Of a stretch of 64,000 nt of DNA, positions 11,333 through 26,001 are shown in pieces. The stretch lies in the NCBI GenBank assembly GCA_900095095.1, contig FMBT01000365.1:62001-126000 (forward strand). Reading direction: 5' to 3'. A program made the position numbers and the translations under genes. The DNA comes from Fragilariopsis cylindrus CCMP1102 (taxonomy: Eukaryota > Bacillariophyta > Bacillariophyceae > Bacillariales > Bacillariaceae). The first letter of the stretch is position 1; each line of letters starts with the position of its first letter. The notes beneath the pieces are model-generated. The model saw only the letters and a program-made list of their open reading frames with translations, was not told the origin of the DNA and did no database searches.

Positions 11333-12545
11333 ATGCGTTTAACACTACTATCCAAGAGAAAAACAACAGCACCACGATGGTGGAACACCAAATATCTCAT
11401 TCGTTCATTACTAGTCGGCGTACCGCTTGCGTTATCATATAGACTACTAGTCATCAATCCACAACAAGACATGATAGAGTTCCAACTCCAAATTTCACTT
11501 GCGGACGCGGACAACACGCCTGGAAGTGCGGACACCTCATCGGGCGAACGAACAAGCAGCAAGTCTGGATCTGAAAGTAACCAGCAGTACGGGTACGTCT
11601 CGTGCCCCGATGTCATTACTCGCAGCAAACACGAGGACTTTTACGATCCAAATAAAGGTATGGACGAGTCCCCAAACGATACACACTAACATCCCCTCCA
11701 TTCTGGGTCTCTCTCCACAAGGAATGGTTCGATCGACAAAGATGGAACAGCATTATGAAAAAGGGAACGTACTATGAAATTGGGCTAACCAACATATTCA
11801 AAGAAATTCTCAACAACACCAAAACAACAACTTCCACCCCGCAGGATTAGTCCTAGACGTTGGAATGAACATTGGATGGTTCACACTCTGGTCTAGATCT
11901 CACGGACATTCCGTCGCGGCATTTGAACCGAATCCAATCATGCACGTGAGAGTTTGCGAGAGTCTGGCGTTGAATTCATGGATACAGATGGGAGTGTGAA
12001 GATATATCCATATGGTGTGGCCAATGAGGAACGTGTTATGAATCTGACTATGGGGAAAAATCCAGGGGGGAGTTCGTTTTATGAAGACCGTCTGGCTAAA
12101 CCATTTCGTAAATCAATTGCTGTAGATGTTGTGAAACTAGATACGGTTGCCGAACAAGAAGGGTGGCTGGATGCCAGTGGACCGCCTATACATTTGATGA
12201 AAATTGATGTCGAGGGGTATGAGAATTTTGTTGTGTTGGGAGGAATGAAGGTGATTCAGTCTGGGAAGGTATCCAATATAATTTGGAGAATTCCATACGG
12301 ACGAGGCACAAGTTGTATCTTTCTTGAACTTTATTTATCAGAGTGGATACCAAGTTCATGCTTTCTTGTCGGTGAATGGAGATCCGATGAGCAACTTTCA
12401 GATGGAAGACGTTAATCGCGAACTCAGCCTGATTCCATCAAGAGAATCGACCTATGTTTATGATCAAAGCAATGCTCCTAGTATCCGTTTCTTGGCTGAT
12501 CATACGTTGAATATGTGGTGGGTAAAGAGGGATGGACAAAAGTGA
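11333..12545 (+). CDS. FkbM-family methyltransferase, membrane-anchored, frame broken
   Basis: The N-terminus (MRLTLLSKRK then YLIRSLLVGVPLALSYRLLVI) looks like a type II membrane anchor. The SAM-binding fold is clear downstream: LVLDVGMNIGWFTLW (motif I, 11849 on), AAFEPNP, then IHLMKIDVEGYE (FkbM KIDVEG motif, about 12190) and a C-terminal LNFIYQSGYQVHAFLS. These pieces lie in different frames. Moving down the gene the frame changes near 11675, 11838, 11992 and 12285-12293, and each change is explained by missing bases (five in total), mainly in runs of identical bases. Every piece keeps family motifs, which argues for sequencing deletions, but a recent pseudogene cannot be excluded. Substrate unknown; FkbM enzymes O-methylate sugars or small molecules. 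Confidence 0.65.
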
Positions 12546-14402
12546 ATATATGCTTCGATCATGCTTGACCATACACAATTGAATAAAAAACACCATACAT
12601 GCAAGCTCAAGTACACGCAAAACTGAAACGTTTTGATGGCGCGGCGACAAGAGACCTGCTAGTAAGCTAGCCGTCTTCAAGAAAATGCCCACAGAATAGA
12701 AATTAGTATGGTCTCAACCGCTAATCGAAGATAGAGACTGTACGAGGTGATATACCATTAACTCTATTAGTTGTATATCCCTAGTTAGCATCGGTTTCTT
12801 TACGTGTAGGTTGGGAGATTCGTAGTCAAAAGATAGCAAGTCTCCATGCAGAGCGAACCCTGCCTCACAACTTTGGAATCAATCTACCAGTTGGAATTGA
12901 TCTATGTACTCAGTCATATGCCAGCATCATATCGATGTGATCATATATATACTTCTCCCTTCCGAAGTATGCATCCGCTATAAGCGCTACCGATGTGCAT
13001 GTTGCTTTCGACAAAGATCAGTAATATATCATCTTGTAGCACGATCTATAGCTCTAACAACTAGAGTTACCAGTCTCTAGTGATACCTACTCATATTTTT
13101 ATACATACTCGTAAAGCGCGATAAAGATCGAGTTTGATACTTATTTTACTACACACAAAGCCTGGACATTTTACCCATTAATTTGCTACCGACCTTTAAT
13201 AATAATGGAAAAAAAATATTCTGCGAGAGTTTATAACTTATATAAAGTATGATACTGTTGGTTTATCTGTAATAAATATATTTTGGAGTATAGTACCCCT
13301 CAGCGATCGACCAAACATATAGTTTGGGAAATGGGTTAAGTCCATATATAACTCTATGGTGTACAATTAATTAGACTCACTCAAACATGCAGATCAACCG
13401 GGCGGAGGGGTACAACTAGGCTTAAATACTTTGGTTATGGTTGGCTTAGTCAATTGTCTTTTGATAAGTTTTCCGTACAGTGGAGGGATTTTTTTCATTG
13501 TTATCTGCTTGATACATACACTGCAGAAATGCTAGAAAAATGAACACAATAAATAAGCAGCTGAAGCATGACACTTGATTCTAGAATAACCCTTAAGTGC
13601 AATTGTGAGCCTTAACTCATCATGTATATTCTTTGGCGGAGGTAGTGCTTTTTTCACTTCTTCTTTTTGCCGCTCATATCTTACTCTCTACTCTTTGATC
13701 TCTCTAATTCTCAAAATAAGGCAAAGTGGATTGCTATCTACTCTACTAGTACTGTACAATCAATAATACTACTACATCATCAAACACTGATCGCTCCTGC
13801 TACTCTATCAGCCCATTTCCAACAGTGCAATCTAAAGCCATAGATCTTATTCCCTGGGTTGAGTACAAACAAACCCAAAATTAACATTGACATGCATGCA
13901 TGTGTGACAAGGTCAAAGCATAATAAGGCAAGACATTTCTGTTGTATAATTTAGTACAGGAGATATTGATAGACTGTCTAAAATGTGTATGTCATAGTAG
14001 ATGCCTTCTGTAGACATGTACAATATGTGCTCATTTAAGGACAGTAGCAGTGCAGCATAGCAGCAGCATTCCTCAATTTTTGGAAAAACAATGTGTGTGG
14101 CTTTAGAGTTTTGAGTAGTCTGATGTGCCCAACGACCAGCAAGTGAGTGAACAAATTAATAATAGATAGAAAGAGACATGATAGTATTATTTATACTTTT
14201 TGATTCTAGATATAAATTTATTTTCATGAGAAAAAGGTTGGTATTTTCCCCATTCATTCATTCATTCATTCATTCATTCATTCATTGTCATAGTTGTCTC
14301 TATATAGCTAGTAAGATCTTGTTATAAAATCTGCAAATATAGCCTAACAGCTCTAACATACTAACTGTAGACAAACAAGATTGATAAATCCATGGTATAA
14401 AA
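12546..14402. other. Gene-poor region, nothing coding recognised
   Basis: About 1.9 kb of AT-rich DNA with stops in all frames. It holds a CATT tetramer array at 14252-14286. I found no transposase motifs, RNA gene or other long repeat. A MITE lies immediately to its right. Confidence 0.45.
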
Positions 14403-14404
14403 TA

Positions 14405-14594
14405 CTTCCTCCAGTCAGCGCTAAGTTACTGCGCGCTGTCGCCTAGAATCTGCCCACAAAATTCGAATTGTACCAAAAAAATAGAAATAAGCGAAGATTT
14501 TACGAAGATTTTATAGGGTTCAACACGCTTTTATGCTGTAGTCCTAATAATTCAAAGCGATAGCGCAGGGTAACTTAGCGCTGACTGGAGAAAG
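14405..14594. mobile_element. Tc1/mariner-type (Stowaway-like) MITE, 190 bp
   Basis: A 190-bp element with terminal inverted repeats of about 38 bp. The left end reads CTTCCTCCAGTCAGCGCTAA and the right end, reverse-complemented, CTTTCTCCAGTCAGCGCTAA; homology continues through GTTAC and GCTRTCGC. Both ends are flanked by TA (14403-14404 and 14595-14596), the target duplication of Tc1/mariner elements, and the terminal CTYCCTCC resembles Stowaway MITEs. There is no coding capacity. A longer relative lies at 26002-26393. High TIR identity suggests a fairly young insertion. Confidence 0.8.
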
Positions 14595-14848
14595 TAATTG
14601 AAAAAATGCATTTTTTTTTCATTCAATCGAATGAGTCGAAAACAACATTGTGATGGCTTACAATATGCCTGAATTGAAAAAATGCATTAGGCGATTTAGG
14701 CCTCAGGCATTCAAATTCAATTTCAGTCTCAATATTTAATTAATCTCCTTATCATAAACTATCTATGCCGGTGATCTTGAAGGGCGAGTGAAGGAGAGAT
14801 CAAATCAATCAAATCGAACAACGATAATCTAAACCAGATAGATATAAC

Positions 14849-14865
14849 ATGGCTACTGCTTCTCG

Positions 14866-14897
<32 letters not shown>

Positions 14898-15604
14898 ATG
14901 TTTCTACTGTCGACGAGAAGATCGAGAGCTACGTCAACAATCATCTTCTACCGAATGTTGCTGTTGATGTCGAAGATGCTATCGCTTTGATTACGACCAT
15001 GGTAAAAAATGGACAAATCAAGTCATTGTCGTCACTGGAGGGCGGTGAACGTATCCTTGATTATTGTTGTATTGTGGATACATTCTACGTCAATGCAATA
15101 ACCAAGAAAATTACCAAACTCAATTTAGACGGGCTCCATCTCCCAACCTTGGGTCAGATTATGCTCCCATCGATGGACGATGCAATTCCAAACCATATTG
15201 CACGGTTGAATATGTTAGAGGATTTTGAATGTGAATGCTATCTTATGGACCCCATTCAGTTCAAAACATCGATGGATAATGTATTTCAGATCAAGAATTT
15301 AAAACGGCTTACTATCAGAATTTCTGGAAGTTTTGATCGAGTTATTGGGCTTCCAAGAATCCTTAAAAATCGTTTACAGAAAGCAACTGACGATGTTACA
15401 GACGAATATTATTGTGCTTTCAAGAATAAGCTAGAATTGTTGGATATGACTGGCAGCGGTTTGAATCAAGAATTTTTGTCGACATTACTTGTAGATGTCA
15501 CATTGAATTTCCCCGAGTTGAAATCGCTTTCAGTATCTGACCATTCCATCAATATCGAAGAAAATAGGAAGAACCCCCCGAAGCAAAAACGCAAACTCAA
15601 GTAA
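14849..15604 (+). CDS. Hypothetical protein with Ala-rich N-terminus and LRR-like spacing
   Basis: 251 aa from ATG 14849, single exon. A run of Ala (GCT codons) follows the start; the rest has regularly spaced leucines (LNLDGLHLPTLGQI, LKRLTIRISGSF, LELLDMTGSGL, LKSLSVSDHSI) reminiscent of irregular leucine-rich repeats. The C-terminus is Lys-rich (PPKQKRKLK) and could be a nuclear signal. No signal peptide or membrane segment. I do not recognise a named family; LRR-like proteins of this type are frequent in diatoms. The region upstream (14595-14848) contains the end of a MITE and no gene. Confidence 0.6.
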
Positions 15605-15879
15605 CTATTTCCATTTGTTCATAAAAGTATGGAGCAGATAAATCAAGAGAGGAAAAAAATCATTAGATAGGACAGAATAGAAAGCCATCTCTTGAGCAAG
15701 GAAAGCATACTTCCTATAAAAACTACATTCCTAGAAATAACCAAGAAAATTATCAACGAGCTGCAATGCATGAAAGGAGATTAAAATAAATAAATGAATG
15801 CACAGTATAGAATTACACACAAAAATGTCGTTTAAGGAATTCTAAACACTGTAGATTATGTTCCCCCAAAACTGTCATA

Positions 15880-18800
15880 TTATACACCATTCTGAGTGTT
15901 TGATGTTGCGAGCTGGTTGAATGCTCTTAACGCAGATGTTTGGACTTCAGGATCGTCACTATTTTGTTCCAGACATTTCATTAGAATGGATATTCCATCA
16001 AGCGCCAAAATTTTAGACCGTATATTATCTTCTTCCGATGACAATACCCAAATCAAGTCGCAGGCTTCTTTCATCAAGCTTGTGGATTTGACATTCTCCT
16101 TCATAGCATTAATCACGGATGTAATGGCAACAGACGCATCCTGAACAAAACTAGGGAACATCGAGGTTATGTTCTTCAGGGTCAAACATCCTGTTTCTAT
16201 CAAAGCGATCGAACTACCGTTGTTGCGCATGGCCTCGGCGACTATACTAACACCTTGAACGGTTCCGATGGCTTCAGCAAGCGACTTCTCGGAACTCAAA
16301 TTTGACAAGAGACCACACGCATTTTCCAGTGTCGGCGTATTATTGGGATGCATGACCATTGCGCAGGCAACGGCATCGATCGCTTTGTTACCAACAATCA
16401 CCTTCTGATCGTCAAAACTATCTACGATGATCCAAAGGGCACCACACGCGAGCTCAAGTAAGTCACCTGATTCTATGTGTGACTGCATTGCCTTGATAAT
16501 ATAATCGACAGTTTGTGAATTGACAGCAAGCTCTTTTTCTTCCGTCTTAGATAGCATGTGCCAAAAGATACAGCAGGCACTGGTTTGGATTGACACAGAA
16601 TTTCTATACGCTTCCATGGCGCTGACAATGTATTTAGATGTATCCCCTCGTCTCAGAAGTGGATCCGACTTTTGGATTTGACTTGATATATTTCGAAAAG
16701 CCAAACACGCAGCATCCTGGACCCTTTCTTCGGGAAAACGATTCATAACATCCAGTAAAAGATCCACTACACCATGTTTGATCATCAAATCACTAATTTG
16801 TTCACTCCCGATGGCAAGAGCGGCAATTAAAGTGGCAAATTGTTCCTGCACGTTCGAATTGTCATCATATATGCTACTGGATTCGTGAACGATATTTATG
16901 ATTTCTTCTGTGCCAATTCTTTCTTTAGCTTCCTGAGAATGAGCTGCCATACAGGCAAGAGCACGAAATGATACACCGGTATATTTAGGGCTATCCATAT
17001 CATTTAGAACTCGGACTACCATCGCGACTGCTTCAGATTTGCCAATAGAATCTTGTATCTTCGACGAGAGAACAAAATTTTCCAATGCCACTGTAGCTTC
17101 GCAGCATATACCCAAGCTGTTTCCATGATCACGCAAACCGTCTAGAATCAGCTCGAATGCACCGAGACTTATAAGCTCGTTGCGTTTATCTTCTAAAGAA
17201 GATAGATTTGCAATAGTTCCTACGCAAGCTTCGATCAGAAATACCATGATTGGATTTTTCATATAATGCTGACAAATAGATACGATATGCTCGTGCAGCG
17301 AAGTATCTTTGAAGTGTTTCAACAAGTCCTTGCTACTTGTCATACACCATGATAATTCACAGGCCCATTCCATGGCAGCGGAATCTTGTTGTAACTCTTC
17401 CATTGCATAGATTATAACATCGATACCTGAAATTCCATTCTCAAGTTTACTTTCTACCAGACGTCTCTTGTTATCTTCCGCATGTGCCGATAATAAACAT
17501 TGATGATGTATGGCTTGCAGTCCAGCCTTTCGAGATCCTCCATGATTGCTCATTGCGTTCAAAACCATAATCATAGCACCCGATAGACTCCCGTCTGAAT
17601 TGTTTTTATTATCGGACGAAGTGGCCGCGAGAGAAGCAAAAATAAGACAGCCTTTCAATTGAATTGCTGATACGGTAGCATGATTCTGCATCGTAAACAG
17701 GATTGAGTCACAAACAGACTCCTTATTGGATAGCATATTATTATTGGTATCACCGCTATCATTATCGTTGTCATTGTTGATATTGCTAGCAGTGCAAGTA
17801 GCTATGACAAAAAGTAGATTCATTGCGGCTTCTTGAACTTCGACGATTTCCATATCTGCCCACATCAACGTTGATACTGTCTCGATTACATTATGTTCTG
17901 AAATAAATTCCCGTTTATCACCTGAATCAGACCGCAGTATATTATCAAGTGAAGATAAAGCCTGTACTCGATTGTCTGGATTGCATTCATCGAAATTTAG
18001 GCATCGGAAAATTTCTGATACATCGTCAACTTCCTCCTTCTTCGATTCATCTTTATCCCTGCCTGCTGCTGCTGACGAGGATGATAAACCAGGCGCTTGT
18101 GGCATTGTAATGTGCTCTATATTCGATAAGGAGGCGTTCACTACCGCCGTTGTAGGATCATTTTGTTGTTGTTGTTGTCGCGGACAATTTTGGTCATGAT
18201 TGTAGTCATAGTCGTCCATGATAAAGGATGGAAAATCGTTGTCGTTGTCGTTATTGTTATTGTTATTGTTATTGTTATTATTGTCGTCCCCATCATCATC
18301 AGGCGGTCTAAATTCAATATCTTTGTTGTTATCATGTCTATGCTCCCTTGCTATTATTACAGCTCCATCAGCTGCAGCAGCTGACGATGACGTTGGGGTG
18401 GTGGTGGTCGGAAAAGCTCCGGCGATTCGTTACGATGACGATTATTATCATTATTATTACTGATGCTGTTACTAGTGGGATGACGACGAGGACGTTGGTA
18501 ATGATGATTGTGATTTATTTGATGACCGATGTCGTCGCTGGTAGTATTATGAAAATCGTTGCCATTGGCTGATAGTGCGCTATTGTTAGTACTACGTTCC
18601 GGTCCCGGACGATGACGGCGTTGTGGTGGAATAATATAATCCTCCTCGTAGTAGGGTTGAGACAAATGAATATCCATTGTGATTGCACTAACCATCGAAT
18701 GATCGTCATTAAAGGTATCATTACCACCACCACCACCACTACCGATATTGTCGTTATCACTGTTGTTCCCGTTACTACCGCCACTGATATTACTATTATT

Positions 18801-19703
18801 AATGGGACGACGATCACTACGATGAACCACTTCCAATGTTTTCGGTACTCCGACCTTTTTTGCAGCAGCTGGGCCTGCTGCACGTGCATCTATATTCATA
18901 CCTGAATTATTAATATTATTATTATTACTGGTAGTATGCTCTATTCTTTGTTGCTGTTGCTGCTGCTGTTGTTGTCTCTGCTGCTCCTGTTGTATTCGTG
19001 AGTCAATATTGTCGAAATTTTCATCCGAAGTTTCCAATCTATGATTTTGTGTTTGTGTTCGTTGTTGACGAGGCGGTACTCCAGATATTGTTTCGAGACG
19101 TTGTTGTTGTTGTTGCTGTTGTTGTTGTTGGTGGTGCTGTTGTAAATTCTTCTTCGTCGGTATTGCTGTCGTTGTCCTCGTCACATTTAAGGGCGCAACA
19201 TCTGCAGTGATTGGTGCGGGTTGTTGTTGCTGTTGTTGTTGTCGTGGCGATGACGATGACGATGACGATGATGGACTTTTACTATAATTACTATCGTTGT
19301 TGTGGCAAATAACTGGAGATTTCTTTCGTCTTTGGCGGACATCATCGACGGCAGTAGCCGAAGTTGCGACCACTTTTTTTGTTGTCGATGGCGATGGCGA
19401 GGATTTTGCGGCAGCAACTGGGAATGGATCACACAATAAGCATCGACCCTGGAAAACTTTTCCCTCAACTGTTATAGGGACTGATTTCTTTCCTAAGAGT
19501 CCAGCCTTTTTGTGAGTGGCGGTACCACAATTCGAACACTGACGTTTATTATTATTAGCATTCCGGTGATTACTATCACTACTATTATTATTACTACTAT
19601 TATTATTATGTTGCTTCCTGCTTGTTCGGCCATTATTATCGCTATCACCGTCGACAATCATCTTCCGTTGATTCTTTTTCTTCCCATCACCGATCATATT
19701 CAT
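15880..19703 (-). CDS. Zinc-ribbon plus armadillo-repeat protein (one frame break)
   Basis: Two long frames on the same strand, 18357-19703 and 15880-18219, that I join into one gene of about 1,275 aa. The N-terminal part has a putative zinc ribbon (CSNCGTATHKKAG ... GRCLLC, residues about 56-91) followed by poly-Gln/Asn/Ser tracts. The C-terminal part is a helical array of armadillo-like repeats (for example CEATVALENFVLS, ACGALWIIVDSF, ACGLLSNLSSEKS). The upstream frame must change to the downstream one between 18358 and 18424, where one missing base in a CCACC run would connect them, and the downstream frame is open upstream of its first ATG (18219) across this zone. A CxxC ribbon ahead of ARM or LRR repeats is, as I recall, a recurrent diatom architecture. 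Alternative: two separate genes. Function unknown, probably protein-protein interaction. Confidence 0.65.
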
Positions 19704-20237
19704 ACTATTATTATCTAGGCTATATCAAAATCTATACCATATTTACTATCTCGTTTTTGTCCAAATATGTGTTCGTTTCTTTCAACTTTGAACTCTTCAA
19801 TCAAAGTAAATCAGTTTTGTACTACAATGAACAATCAATGCAAAAATAAAAATGGAAAATATTTTAATCATGCTTTCCTTCGTTTCGCGACGTAACACGC
19901 GCCAATGAGCCTAATTTTCTTCGCCATTCCCATCGCGGTTTTTATCACTGGAAATAAAAATTGTATGAAATATTTTAAAAAAATCGTAGCCCCCACCAAA
20001 AAAATTATGATATTAACTAAATTACAAATTACACTATTACACTGCTACTACTACTACAATTTACGTCATTTACAGCATATTAAATAATATAGTTATGTCA
20101 ACTATATTTAGAACTTCTAGTCTTTTCGGAACTACGGTGCTCTAGATAATATATATGTATATATATATATATAGTTATAGGAATAATAATAGTATGAGTA
20201 TTTTCTTCCATAGGGTGAAATAGTAAAATAATTACCT
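19704..20237. other. Intergenic region with TA microsatellite
   Basis: Upstream of the ARM gene and downstream of gyrB. Contains an (AT)n run at 20148-20174. Short ORFs only. Confidence 0.5.
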
Positions 20238-22757
<2,520 letters not shown>

Positions 22758-23477
22758 ATTGTATGAATGCTTTTTGCTTTTTTTTTCCTCTCTCCCCTGT
22801 TTTAATGTATGCCGTTTCTACGATATATTTTTCGTTTGATCCGACGTAGATTCTCTCTTCAGTTCTTGTTCTGGCTTTCAAGTAATGATACGACGACACA
22901 CTAATTCTATATTTGCTACTTCCACTGATGATGATGATTGAATGGTACAAGAACAAATATCACGATACAAACTGATGAAGCATTTAGATTTATTTGTGTC
23001 GTAGGATCCTACTGTATTGGAATGTCGTACTGTACGTATCCTCACTGTCTTTCGACTGATACTGTTGATGATTCTTTGATTTGAATGCGCCTGATTTTTG
23101 ATGGCTGGTACAGCAGTGCCGATCGATTTTAAATCACGTCATGATTTAGTCCCGTACGGTAACAATTTAAAAATTAAGTTCTTTTGAGTATACGGTGTAT
23201 TTGAAATTTTCATTTTTGCTTGTCGTGCTTGAGTCAGGTCTCCTTTCTTCTCTACGAAGTACAATCGCATCGTGCTGCATCTCGTGCATCGTTTGCTTTG
23301 TTTGTATTCATGGCATTGTTGATTCCTACGAACATACAACCAACCAAACCAGCGAATCTTCCACTCGCTTCAGCACTCAAATGCCAAGTGGGCCTCTGTT
23401 ACTGATAGAATAGAACAGCATAGAATTCGACATATTGGAGCACCACGATAGCACAATAGCACAGTAGCACATATATA
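22758..23477. other. Divergent intergenic region
   Basis: Upstream DNA of gyrB and the desaturase. A short AGCAC-type repetition sits just before the desaturase start (23440-23472). Two overlapping 60-70 codon ORFs show no coding character. Confidence 0.45.
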
Positions 23478-24455
23478 ATGGGACAAAAAGTTTCTACTAC
23501 ATCCTTCAGCCATGTTGGTACCGATGAACCACATATTTCCAGACGGAAAGCTATACTCACCAAGTATCCTGAAATTCTTCGTTTGTACGGACCTGATATA
23601 CGATTATTTTATGTGATGTCACTTCTGATTGTAGCACAATTAAGTCTGGCCGTGTATGCCTCCAAAGCACAAGAAACGAAAAATGGTCTTGTCTGGTTCT
23701 TATTATGTTGGTCCATTGGTGGCACGTTAACACATTGGTTATCTCTGGGCAATCATGAATTAGCACATAATTTAGCATTTAAGAAAACAATACATAATGA
23801 AATCTTGGGTATGGTCTCCAATTGTGCACAAGGTATACCCTCCGCGATCACATTTAAGAAATATCATTTAGAACATCATTACTATCAGGGTGTGGATGAT
23901 ATTGATGTGGATATTCCAACGGATTGGGAGGGGATTGTTTTTAATACAACAATTAAAAAGGTTGTTTGGGTAATCCTGCAACCAGCGTTTTATGCCTTAC
24001 GGCCATTGGTAGTCAGTCCAAAACCAATATGTATGAAATCACTTGTGAATGTTGTATCGACTATAGTATTTGATGCACTCTTTGCCTATATGTTTGGTAT
24101 TAAGGCATTATTATTTAATGTCTTGGGAACATTATTAGGTATGGGAATACATCCTGTCGCTGGTCATTTTATCTCAGAACATTATACGTTCATTGAGGGA
24201 CAAGAAACATATTCGTATTATGGTTGGTTAAATCTGGTGACATTCAATGTTGGTTATCACAATGAACATCATGACTTTCCACGTATATCAGGATTTAAAC
24301 TTCCTCTTGTCAGAAAAATTGCATCAGAATTTTATGATCCGTTGCATAGTTATGATTCATGGACGGCAGTTATTTATGATTATATTTTCCGTAGTGATAT
24401 CGGTCCGTATAGTCGTGTACGAAGACCTAGTAGGACTGCTAGGAAGATAAAATAA
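23478..24455 (+). CDS. Sphingolipid (dihydroceramide) delta-4 desaturase
   Basis: Introduces the 4,5-trans double bond of the sphingoid base in the endoplasmic reticulum. 325 aa, the usual size of DES1/DEGS proteins, in one exon from ATG 23478. The N-terminal family signature is present (H-x-x-R-R-K-x-I-L-x-x-Y-P at residues 19-31). Three histidine boxes that bind the di-iron centre are intact: HELAH at 93-97, HLEHH at 130-134 and HNEHH at 261-265. Four or more hydrophobic segments fit a polytopic membrane enzyme. Some plant and fungal relatives are bifunctional C4-hydroxylases, so hydroxylase activity is possible. Confidence 0.92.
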   Translation: MGQKVSTTSFSHVGTDEPHISRRKAILTKYPEILRLYGPDIRLFYVMSLLIVAQLSLAVYASKAQETKNGLVWFLLCWSIGGTLTHWLSLGNHELAHNLAFKKTIHNEILGMVSNCAQGIPSAITFKKYHLEHHYYQGVDDIDVDIPTDWEGIVFNTTIKKVVWVILQPAFYALRPLVVSPKPICMKSLVNVVSTIVFDALFAYMFGIKALLFNVLGTLLGMGIHPVAGHFISEHYTFIEGQETYSYYGWLNLVTFNVGYHNEHHDFPRISGFKLPLVRKIASEFYDPLHSYDSWTAVIYDYIFRSDIGPYSRVRRPSRTARKIK

Positions 24456-24883
24456 AACAAAGGAAAAAATTAAAACTAAAAAAAAGAAATGGTTTGATTG
24501 GAAAATTTGATGTGATATATGTTTTTTGTCATCTTGTATTGTATCAAGTAAAAGCGTTCAACTGTAAAAGAAAAGGAAAGTAATGTGGATGGCATATAAT
24601 GTTTCAATTTAGTGGATAATATATTATTAATATCAATATAATATAATATAATACAATACAATAAAATGAAACATAATAATTGCAATTTATACGCAATCGA
24701 CTTGTATAGCAACAATCTGTCCTAAATTTAAGAAGAAACTATTTTCTTAAGTCTCTTTTATAACATGGTAAATTGAATCTTCGCCTGGTTCAGCGTGGAA
24801 GCGAAAATCCCAATCTCACTACTCAAATATTTGTATGATAGGCTTTTTGCTTAAAATAAAAAAGTACATACATAATATTATTG
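24456..24883. other. Convergent intergenic region
   Basis: 3' flanks of two convergent genes; AT-rich with ATAAT/ATACA pentamer repetition at 24635-24665. Nothing else recognised. Confidence 0.45.
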
Positions 24884-25750
24884 TTACACTAGCTCCAAGT
24901 CATTTTCATCGCTGAAACCTAAATCAAAAGCTTCATCCTGTGCTTGAAGTAATTGATGTGTTCGATATTCTGTCCAAGAACGATTTAATTCACGATTACG
25001 ATAATATATAAATCCACCTACTATTGAAATAATCCCAATAAAGAATATACCACTTATTATTTTCCACAATGATGATGATGATGATGATGATACATTCATC
25101 GTCGTTTGATTACTATTGTCTTTTTCGGTTTTTGCTGTTGCTGTTGCTGTTGTTGTTGACTCGTCAGTATTCTCCTCTCCCACAAAATAAGTCGGAACAA
25201 CTTGATAATTATCCCCTTCTACTTCGTCGTTATCCAAATTATCGTTATCGTTATCGCTATCGCTATCGCTATTGTTATTGCTATCTTTATCTTTGTCTTC
25301 ATCATTATCACTATGCATATCTTCATCATCTACATTCTGTGATGCATCGTCTTCTTTAATATTGCTGTTATTAGATGATGACGATAATCCTTCTAAACTT
25401 CTAGTTACAAACAGACTTTGTTGTTCTTGTTCTTGTTCTTGTCGTTGACGCTTCCACCGTTGCTGCCATCTTTGCCGTTGATTGCCAGTTATTATACCGG
25501 TAGATGCTACTGCTACAGGGACAATATTTGCTGGTGCTATTATCGTCATAATCATACTATAGAATGTACTGATCGAGGACGAACTTCCTCCAAAAAATGA
25601 TGATGATAATGGTTTCAGCAATGATGACGACAACGATGACGACAACGACGATGACGACAACGACAACGACGACAACGAAATCGAGACGAAGCCTTGCAGA
25701 GCGCAAGCCGAAATGATAACAACGAGAAGACGAGTGGTAGTAGTAGTCAT
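24884..25750 (-). CDS. Hypothetical secretory-pathway protein with C-terminal membrane anchor
   Basis: 288 aa, single exon, start ATG 25750. It begins with a signal peptide-like segment (RLLVVIISACALQGFVS) followed by a Ser/Leu-rich tract; a second hydrophobic patch lies near residues 65-85. The middle is highly acidic, with Asp/Asn/Ser microsatellite-encoded runs, and a clear transmembrane helix (IISGIFFIGIISIVGGFIYY) precedes a 40-residue tail. The most likely topology is single-pass with an acidic lumenal or extracellular region. Whether the Phe after the signal (QGF) acts as a plastid motif is uncertain. No family recognised. Confidence 0.6.
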   Translation of the reverse strand: MTTTTTRLLVVIISACALQGFVSISLSSLSLSSSSLSSSLSSSLLKPLSSSFFGGSSSSISTFYSMIMTIIAPANIVPVAVASTGIITGNQRQRWQQRWKRQRQEQEQEQQSLFVTRSLEGLSSSSNNSNIKEDDASQNVDDEDMHSDNDEDKDKDSNNNSDSDSDNDNDNLDNDEVEGDNYQVVPTYFVGEENTDESTTTATATAKTEKDNSNQTTMNVSSSSSSSLWKIISGIFFIGIISIVGGFIYYRNRELNRSWTEYRTHQLLQAQDEAFDLGFSDENDLELV

Positions 25751-26001
25751 GATATTGTGCTAACTACTACCCTTAGCGTTTATAATGAAAGTGCAGCGAC
25801 TGCTAGCTCTGCAGAAAGCAAGGTATATTAATTGTAGACGTACTGTATTACGTTTTTGATCCGTAACGATCAAATATAATATTGCCTCCTTTTAATCAAC
25901 AATCAATGAATTAAACAGAATAACCTCTCCCAAAATTAACCAGTCGTGCTCTTGCCTATTGTCATTATTTGGTTCAAAAAATGATGGTAAGGACCTACTT
26001 A

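Noticed and set aside
18163-18905. Several small plus-strand ORFs rich in Val/Leu/Ile
   Set aside because: They are antisense shadows of the poly-Asn/Gln parts of the zinc-ribbon/ARM gene.
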